Below, piece after piece: positions 54,551-59,582 of a DNA stretch of 59,582 bases; position 1 is the first letter of the stretch, and the number at the start of each line of letters is the position of its first letter. The position numbers were made by a program, and so were the translations under genes. Origin of the DNA: Microbacterium enclense (GTDB taxonomy: Bacteria > Actinomycetota > Actinomycetes > Actinomycetales > Microbacteriaceae); contig NZ_RBZY01000017.1 of NCBI RefSeq assembly GCF_004022425.1, positions 1 through 59,582 on the forward strand. Direction: 5' to 3'. A model generated the notes under the pieces. That model saw nothing but the letters and a program-made list of their open reading frames with translations, ran no database searches and was not told the DNA's origin.

Positions 54551-54608
54551 GTCGCCAGGATTTGTCGCCCCCGGACTGGCTGAAGCGACGAACTCTGGCG
54601 ACTCACGC
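54545..54608. repeat. Intergenic repeat, family C, copy 4
   Basis: Outer arms GCGTGAGTCGCCAG (54545-54558) and CTGGCGACTCACGC (54595-54608) are perfect over 14 bp. The inner stem is reduced to GTCGC/GCGAC. The left arm contains the stop codon of the molybdoenzyme gene, and the right arm ends two bases before the rocD stop. Confidence 0.85.
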
Positions 54609-54610
54609 CC

Positions 54611-55825
54611 CTAAGACAGGACGTGCCGCAGCTGCTCGATCGCCCAGTCGATCTCGGTCGCCCGGATCGTGAGCGGCGGCGCGATGCGGATCGTCTGCCC
54701 GTGCGTGTCTTTCACCAGCACACCGCGGGCAAGGAGCTTCTCGGCGATCTCGCGGCCCCGGCCCGCGGCCGGGTCGATGTCGACGCCTGCCCAGAGCCCG
54801 GCCACGCGCACGGCGGTCACGCCGTGGCCCACGAGCGACTCGAGCCCCTGCGCGAGATGCTCGCCGAGCGCCTTCGCGCGGGTCTGGAACTCTCCGGATG
54901 CCAGCATCTCGACGACCCGCAGACCCACCGCGGCAGCCAGCGGGTTTCCGCCGAACGTCGAGCCGTGCTCGCCGGGGCGGATCACGCCGAGGACGTCCTC
55001 GTTCGCGACGACCGCGGACAGGGGCAGGATGCCACCGCCCAGCGCCTTGCCGAGGAGGTAGACGTCGGGCACGACGCCTTCGCGGTCGCACGCGAACGTC
55101 TCGCCCACCCGGCCGAGGCCCGACTGGATCTCGTCGGCGATGAACAGCACGTTGTTCGCCGAGCAGATCTCCCGCACGCGGCGCAGGAACCCCTCGGGCG
55201 GAATCACGACGCCGGCCTCGCCCTGGATCGGCTCGATGAGCACCGCGGCGGTGTTCTCGTCGATCGCCGCGGCGATGGCATCCGCGTCTCCGTAGGGCAC
55301 GTGCACGAACCCCGGCGCGTACGGACCGAAGTCGTCGTGCGCGGTCGGGTCGTCGCTGAAGCCGACGATCGTCGTGGTGCGGCCGTGGAAGTTGCCGTTG
55401 GCGACGATGATGGTCGCCGCGTGCGGGGCGATGCCCTTCGACCGGTAGCCCCACGCGCGGGCGACCTTGATGCCGGTCTCGACCGCCTCGGCCCCGGTGT
55501 TCATGGGCAGCACCAGGTCTTTGCCGCACAGCTGCGCGAGTGCGGTGGCGAACGGCCCGAGCTTGTCGTTATGGAACGCGCGGCTCGTGAGCGTCAAGCG
55601 CTCCAGCTGCTCGCGGGCGGCGGCGAGGATCGCCGGGTGCCCGTGGCCGAAGTTGAGGGCGGAGTACGCCGACAGCAGGTCGAGGTAGCGCTTGCCCTCG
55701 ACGTCGGTGACCCAAACGCCCTCGGCGCGCGCGGCGACGACCGGCAGCGGGTGGTAGTTGTGCGCGAGGTGGGCACCCTCGAGAGCGATGAGCTGCCCTC
55801 CGAGGTCGTCGACGGCGGTGCTCAT
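54611..55825 (-). CDS. rocD: Ornithine--oxo-acid aminotransferase
   Basis: A 404-residue PLP enzyme that converts ornithine and 2-oxoglutarate to glutamate semialdehyde and glutamate. PLP contacts are seen in NTGAEAVETGIKVARAWGY and LFIADEIQSGLGR. The Schiff-base lysine is in VYLLGKALGGGILP near residue 255. The start motif EGVWVTDVEGKRYLDLLSAY is typical for OAT. The ATG at 55825 overlaps the ddaH stop as ATGA, so the pair works as one arginine/ornithine breakdown unit. No arginase is in the window. Confidence 0.94.
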   Translation of the reverse strand: MSTAVDDLGGQLIALEGAHLAHNYHPLPVVAARAEGVWVTDVEGKRYLDLLSAYSALNFGHGHPAILAAAREQLERLTLTSRAFHNDKLGPFATALAQLCGKDLVLPMNTGAEAVETGIKVARAWGYRSKGIAPHAATIIVANGNFHGRTTTIVGFSDDPTAHDDFGPYAPGFVHVPYGDADAIAAAIDENTAAVLIEPIQGEAGVVIPPEGFLRRVREICSANNVLFIADEIQSGLGRVGETFACDREGVVPDVYLLGKALGGGILPLSAVVANEDVLGVIRPGEHGSTFGGNPLAAAVGLRVVEMLASGEFQTRAKALGEHLAQGLESLVGHGVTAVRVAGLWAGVDIDPAAGRGREIAEKLLARGVLVKDTHGQTIRIAPPLTIRATEIDWAIEQLRHVLS

Positions 55826-56706
55826 CGGGCGCCCCCGCGCAGCTCCAGCGTGCAGCACTTGATGCCGCCGCCGCCGAGCAGCAGCTCGGACAGGTCGACG
55901 AGCACCGGGGTGTAGCCGCGCTCGCGCAGCTGCGCCTCGAAGCCCTTCGCGCGCGGCGAGATGATGACGTTCTTGCCGTCGCTCGCGGAGTTCAGGCCGA
56001 ACACCGAGCCATCGGCGTCCGAGACGCGGATGGCATCGGGGTAGCGCTCGCGCAGGATCGCCTGGCTGCGCTCGTCGAACGCATTCGGCAGGTAGGCGAT
56101 GTTGGCGTTCTCGACGCCGCCCGGGCCCTCGACGGGATCGAGCACGGCGATCGCGGTGTCGAGGTGGTAGAACCGCGGGTCGATGAGCGTCAGCGACACG
56201 ACCTCGCGCGAGAACACCTCGCCCACCTCGCGGTGGCTGTCACCGGTGGAACGGAACCCGGTGCCGGCGAGGATCGTGTTGCCGACGAGCAGGAAGTCGC
56301 CCTCGCCCTCGTTGACCTCGACCGGCTCGGCGACCTCGAAACCGTTGGCGGCGAACCAGTCGATGAACGCGGGTGCCTCGTCGGCGCGCTCGCGGAAGCG
56401 GAACTTGGGGCCGTACGCCACACCGTCGATGACGAAGCCGCCGTTGGCCGTGTAGACCATGTCGGGCAGGCCCTCGACCGGGTCGATGAGCTCGATCTCG
56501 TGGCCCAGCGCAACATAGGTGTCGTACAGCGACTGCCACTGCCGCAGGGCGAGGTTCGTGTCGGTGGGGCGCGACGGCTCCATCCACGGGTTGATGCTGT
56601 AGCTGACGGTGAAGTGCTCGGGCCGGCACATCAGGTACCGGCGATGCTGCTGCACACGCTCGACCGTGTCGGTCTCGGCAGGGGCGGCGGTGGGGTTCGC
56701 GGACAT
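55822..56706 (-). CDS. ddaH: Dimethylargininase
   Basis: A 294-residue guanidino-modifying enzyme of the DDAH family, which hydrolyses methylated arginine (or arginine-like compounds) to citrulline. The N-terminal LMCRPEHFTVSYSINPWM and TANGGFVIDG are family signatures. The histidine region is RFYHLDTAIAVLD. The nucleophile is one of the two cysteines in GGIKCCTLEL (284/285). In actinomycetes the ddaH-rocD pair is often annotated as arginine catabolism. The ATG at 56706 has GAGGAG within the palindrome CTCCTGAGGAG. Confidence 0.93.
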   Translation of the reverse strand: MSANPTAAPAETDTVERVQQHRRYLMCRPEHFTVSYSINPWMEPSRPTDTNLALRQWQSLYDTYVALGHEIELIDPVEGLPDMVYTANGGFVIDGVAYGPKFRFRERADEAPAFIDWFAANGFEVAEPVEVNEGEGDFLLVGNTILAGTGFRSTGDSHREVGEVFSREVVSLTLIDPRFYHLDTAIAVLDPVEGPGGVENANIAYLPNAFDERSQAILRERYPDAIRVSDADGSVFGLNSASDGKNVIISPRAKGFEAQLRERGYTPVLVDLSELLLGGGGIKCCTLELRGGAR

Positions 56707-57015
56707 CTCTGCTCCTCAGGAGAAGGTGCGGCGGACGCTGTCCTCTGGGCCCGGTGGCCCTTCGACCCGGCGGCGCCTGTCGCGCCGTGCGGGGAAAGGT
56801 CGGTCCGAGCACGCCGTCGCCATTGTCTCACGCGGGCGCGCGGGCGCGCGAGCGCGGCGCCGGCGGGTGCACAACCTCAGCGATGCGCGCGAAGTCAGTG
56901 GCATCCATCCCCCTCCGACTGAGGGAGCGCATGGCGCGGAGCGAGTGCACGGCGCTGGCGTCGCCGGGCGTCATCGACGCCACCCGTGTCTTCTGCTCGT
57001 GGGAGGATGGCGGCG
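56707..57015. other. 309-base divergent region between ddaH and mtnA
   Basis: No gene fits here. It holds a half copy of repeat family F at 56867-56909 and a GC-rich alternating stretch near 56830-56860. The mtnA Shine-Dalgarno GGGAGG is at 57001-57006. I see no convincing -10/-35 pair or riboswitch-like fold. Confidence 0.6.
56867..56909 (+). repeat. Half copy of intergenic repeat family F
   Basis: GTGCACAACCTCAGCGATG and the following GCGCG...GTGGCATCCA match the left half of the element at 31804. No complementary right arm is present. It is the only copy in a divergent promoter region rather than at a gene end. Confidence 0.5.
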
Positions 57016-58185
57016 ATGTCTGCCACCCTCGAGAACTCCGTCGTACTGGATCCCTCCGCCGGTGTCGTCCGCATTCTCGATCGCCGCGTGTTCCCCGCCC
57101 GCGTGGAGTGGGTGGATGCCACGACCCCCGACGAGGTCGCTGCGGCGATCCGCGACATGGTGACCCAGAGCTCGGGGCCGCTGTATGCCGCGACCGCCGG
57201 CATGGGTCTGGCCGCGCTGCAGGTGCGGGGGCTGCCGCTCGGCGAAGCGCGCACGGCGCTCGGCCGGGCGGGCCGCACCCTCGCCACGGCCCGCCCGACC
57301 AACGCCCACCCCCGCGACGCGGTCGCACGGATCCTGGCGGCCGGACGGGATGCCGACGACACCGACGCCCTCGTGTCCGTCACGCTCGAGACGGCCGCGG
57401 CCGTCGACCGCGACTACCGCGAGGCGAGCCTGCGCCTGGGCCGCGCGACGCTGTCGCTGCTGCCGGAGGCGCCGCGCATCCTCACGCACTGCTGGGCCGA
57501 CGCCTACCTGTTCGGGCTCGTCGCCGCCGCCCGCGAAGCCGGCCGCGAGATCGAGTGGATCGCGACCGAGACCCGGCCGTACCTGCAGGGTGCACGCCTC
57601 ACCGCGCACTCGCTGCGCGAGCTCGACCAGAGGGTCACTCTCATCACCGACGGCATGGCCGCCGCCGCCCTCGCCTCCCCGCGGGGCGTCGGGTCCGGGC
57701 CGATCGACGCGGTCGTCACGGCGGCCGACCGCGTGGCGCTCGACGGCTCGGTGATCAACAAGGTGGGCACACTCGCGCACGCGGCCGCAGCGGCGGCGTT
57801 CGGCATCCCGTACTACGCGATGGTCGAGGCGCCCGATGCGGCAGCCCCCACCGGCGCCGACGTCGTGATTGAAGACCGCGACCCGCGCGAAGTGCTCGAG
57901 GTGCTCGGCCACCGCACCGCGAGCCCGCTCGTGACCGACGCGTGGTACCCCGCGTTCGACGTGACGCCGCCGCGCCTCGTGACCCGCATCGCGACGAGTC
58001 GGGGCACCTTCGCGCCGGCCGACGTCGGTGAGCACTTCACCACGGATCCGGATGCCGAGGCCCCCGCGCCCGCGCTCCGGCGGCGTCGCTCGCCCGCCGA
58101 GCCCGCCCCCGTGTCTGCGACGGTGCAACCCGACACCATCGCCTTCCGCCCGATGACCGCTTCCCCCGACGAGGACCCCTCATGA
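57016..58185 (+). CDS. mtnA: S-methyl-5-thioribose-1-phosphate isomerase
   Basis: This enzyme converts methylthioribose 1-phosphate to the ribulose form in methionine salvage. It has 389 residues. The catalytic cysteine is Cys159 in LTHCWADAYL, and the acid is Asp238 in VTAADRVALDG; both match the family's Cys/Asp pair. I chose the ATG at 57016, nine bases after GGGAGG; the ATG at 57007 touches it. About 30 C-terminal residues after FTTDPDAEA are extra and unstructured. Its stop overlaps mtnC as ATGA. Confidence 0.93.
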   Translation: MSATLENSVVLDPSAGVVRILDRRVFPARVEWVDATTPDEVAAAIRDMVTQSSGPLYAATAGMGLAALQVRGLPLGEARTALGRAGRTLATARPTNAHPRDAVARILAAGRDADDTDALVSVTLETAAAVDRDYREASLRLGRATLSLLPEAPRILTHCWADAYLFGLVAAAREAGREIEWIATETRPYLQGARLTAHSLRELDQRVTLITDGMAAAALASPRGVGSGPIDAVVTAADRVALDGSVINKVGTLAHAAAAAAFGIPYYAMVEAPDAAAPTGADVVIEDRDPREVLEVLGHRTASPLVTDAWYPAFDVTPPRLVTRIATSRGTFAPADVGEHFTTDPDAEAPAPALRRRRSPAEPAPVSATVQPDTIAFRPMTASPDEDPS

Positions 58186-58883
58186 CCCGTATCTCCGCCG
58201 ACGTCGTCGTGCTCGACATCGAGGGCACGACCAGCGCCGCCGGCTTCATCCTCGGCGACCTCTACGACTACGCCCGTCCGCGCCTCGACGAGGTCCTCGG
58301 CCGCGACGACGAGACCGTCCGGTCCGCCCGCGCCGACGCGATCGCCGAGACCGGCCTGGATGCCGATGCCACCGACGCCCAGGTCGCCGACGCGCTCCGC
58401 GGGCTCATGGCATCCGATGTGAAGTCGACGCCTCTGAAGACCCTCCAGGGCATCATCTGGGCCGAGGGCTTCGCCGCGGGCGAGATCCACTCGCAGTTCT
58501 TCGAAGACGTACCGCCGCGCCTTCGCGCGTGGCACGAGGCCGGCATCCGGCTCGCGGTCTACTCGTCCGGCTCGGTCGCGTCGCAGGTGCCGTGGTTCCG
58601 CCACGCACCGCAGGGCGACCTGACCCCGCTCGTCGAGGACTTCTTCGACACGGTGAGCGCGGGGCCGAAGAAGGAGTCCGCGTCGTACGACCGCATCGCC
58701 GCGGCGCTCGGCGTCGCTCCCGAGCGGGCGCTGTTCCTCACCGACCACCCCGACGAGGTCGCCGCGGCGCTCGCCGCCGGTTGGCAGGTCGTCGCGCTCG
58801 ACCGCGGCGGCGAGCCCTGGCACGGGGCGGACTTCGCCGCGCCGGCGGTGGCATCCTTCGACGCGATCGAGCTGGCGCGATGA
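58182..58883 (+). CDS. mtnC: Acireductone synthase (enolase-phosphatase)
   Basis: A 233-residue HAD-family enzyme that enolises and dephosphorylates the diketo intermediate of methionine salvage. HAD motif I is VVLDIEGTTSAAGF (note D-x-E, as in this family), motif II LAVYSSGSVASQ, motif III around GPKKESASYDRIA, and motif IV FLTDHPDEVAAA. It is joined by ATGA overlaps to mtnA before and mtnB after. Length is normal. Confidence 0.95.
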   Translation: MTRISADVVVLDIEGTTSAAGFILGDLYDYARPRLDEVLGRDDETVRSARADAIAETGLDADATDAQVADALRGLMASDVKSTPLKTLQGIIWAEGFAAGEIHSQFFEDVPPRLRAWHEAGIRLAVYSSGSVASQVPWFRHAPQGDLTPLVEDFFDTVSAGPKKESASYDRIAAALGVAPERALFLTDHPDEVAAALAAGWQVVALDRGGEPWHGADFAAPAVASFDAIELAR

Positions 58884-59512
58884 GGCTCCCTCTCGCCGCC
58901 CGCATGCAGGAAGCGGGGGCCGCCCTGGCCGCCGAGGCCGCGCGGTTCTCGGGATACGGATGGATGCGCGGCACCTCGGGCAACCTGTCGGTCGTGATCG
59001 ACCGCGATCCGCTCGTGCTCGCCGTCACGGCATCCGGTCTGGACAAGTCCGAGCTCACCGATCGCGACGTCGTGCTCATCGACGCCGACGGCGCGGCGAT
59101 CGACGCCGACGACCCGCGCCCTCCGTCGGCCGAGGCGGGACTCCACGCGCACATCGCCGCGCGCACCGGCGCCGGAGCGGTGTTCCACGTGCACGCGTTC
59201 GACGCGGTCGTCGCGGGGCACCGGTGGCCGGGCGGCGTCGAGATCCGCGACATGGAGATGCTCAAGGGCATCGGCCACCGCGCCCACGACGAGATCGTCA
59301 CGATCCCGGTGATCGCGAACGACCAGGACATGGCGGTCGAGGCCGCCCGCTTCGACGAGGTCTACATCCCGGCCACGGACGAGGTGCCCGAGGTCCCGGC
59401 GCTCATCGTCGCGAGCCACGGCATGTACGCCTGGGGGGTCGACGTCGCCGCCGCCCGCCGCCACCTCGAGATCGCCGAGTGGCTGCTGCGCTTCACCGTC
59501 GCCACGCGCTGA
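58880..59512 (+). CDS. mtnB: Methylthioribulose-1-phosphate dehydratase
   Basis: A 210-residue class II aldolase-fold enzyme that dehydrates methylthioribulose 1-phosphate. GWMRGTSGNLSVVI is the substrate-phosphate loop. Zinc histidines lie in VFHVHAFDAVV and near ASHGMYAWG. The start ATG overlaps the mtnC stop. The order mtnA-mtnC-mtnB leaves acireductone dioxygenase (mtnD) missing; it may follow beyond the window edge, although a repeat of family D begins 28 bases after the stop. Confidence 0.94.
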   Translation: MRLPLAARMQEAGAALAAEAARFSGYGWMRGTSGNLSVVIDRDPLVLAVTASGLDKSELTDRDVVLIDADGAAIDADDPRPPSAEAGLHAHIAARTGAGAVFHVHAFDAVVAGHRWPGGVEIRDMEMLKGIGHRAHDEIVTIPVIANDQDMAVEAARFDEVYIPATDEVPEVPALIVASHGMYAWGVDVAAARRHLEIAEWLLRFTVATR

Positions 59513-59539
59513 GCCCCGGCATCCGTCCGGGCCCTCGCG

Positions 59540-59582
59540 ATAAACGCCGTTCCTCCCGAAACACGCTGAGACGCGGCGTGTC
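59540..59582. repeat. Intergenic repeat, family D, copy 2, cut by the window edge
   Basis: ATAAACGC..T.CCTC.CG.ACACGCT.AGAC..GGCGT matches the start of the element at 5740. Only the left part is visible. It begins 28 bases after the mtnB stop, again a gene end. Confidence 0.55.

Noticed and set aside
56707..57015. S-adenosylmethionine riboswitch before mtnA
   Set aside because: I could not fold a SAM-type aptamer there, and the region is mainly GC-rich low-complexity sequence plus a half repeat.

Overview
The window is high-G+C bacterial DNA (about 70 % by eye, not computed) with dense, short-spaced genes, many GTG starts, many 4-nt ATGA/GTGA overlaps and many apparently leaderless genes. 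Gene content (F420-type oxidoreductases, HtaA heme proteins, galT-galK, a LacI-controlled rhamnose operon, a lipoate ligase with its accessory domain first) fits an actinomycete, most likely a Microbacteriaceae member such as Microbacterium. That assignment is inference. I see no rRNA, tRNA, CRISPR, insertion sequence, prophage or origin.

Layout. 1-8.6 kb: a flavin oxidoreductase cut by the window edge, prephenate dehydratase, a DMT exporter divergent from a LysR regulator, phosphoglucomutase, a zinc alcohol dehydrogenase and an alanine/glycine:cation symporter. 8.7-12.0 kb: LacI regulator divergent from galT-galK. 12.1-15.6 kb: cyclase-fold protein, esterase, F420-type oxidoreductase. 15.7-25.2 kb: an iron/heme island with two divergent units. 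One is hmuT-hmuU-hmuV plus two membrane-anchored surface proteins, all coupled by 4-nt overlaps. The other is an HtaA protein with a WxL-like C-terminus followed by a DUF916 (WxL-partner) protein. Heme oxygenase and a DUF2470 protein close it. Four DtxR/IdeR-like boxes lie at the four promoters. 25.3-31.7 kb: orphan beta-class DNA methyltransferase, lipoate ligase, alpha/beta hydrolase, MarR-MFS pair, LuxR-type regulator. 31.9-39.1 kb: L-rhamnose catabolism (rhaI, rhaD fused to a dehydrogenase, rhaB, LacI regulator with twin operators) beside an L-lactate-dehydrogenase-type flavoprotein that can finish the lactaldehyde branch. 39.3-44.1 kb: circularly permuted ATP-grasp, alpha-E and transglutaminase triad, with a second ATP-grasp gene divergent. 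44.2-50.8 kb: alcohol dehydrogenase; an acyl-CoA-dehydrogenase, PIG-L/methyltransferase, glycosyltransferase operon; a hydrolase; an XRE regulator. 50.9-59.5 kb: SDR, TupA-like ATP-grasp, sulfite-oxidase-like molybdoenzyme, ddaH-rocD, and methionine salvage mtnA-mtnC-mtnB.

Two patterns run across all genes. First, GGATGCC and its complement occur about 135 times by hand count, roughly ten times my expectation, on both strands, in several reading frames and between genes. Second, at least thirteen nested inverted repeats, in about six sequence families, sit at gene 3' ends; three of them supply the stop codon of the preceding gene. A recurrent TAnnnT-N6/7-(A/G)TG pattern marks leaderless starts and settled many start choices.
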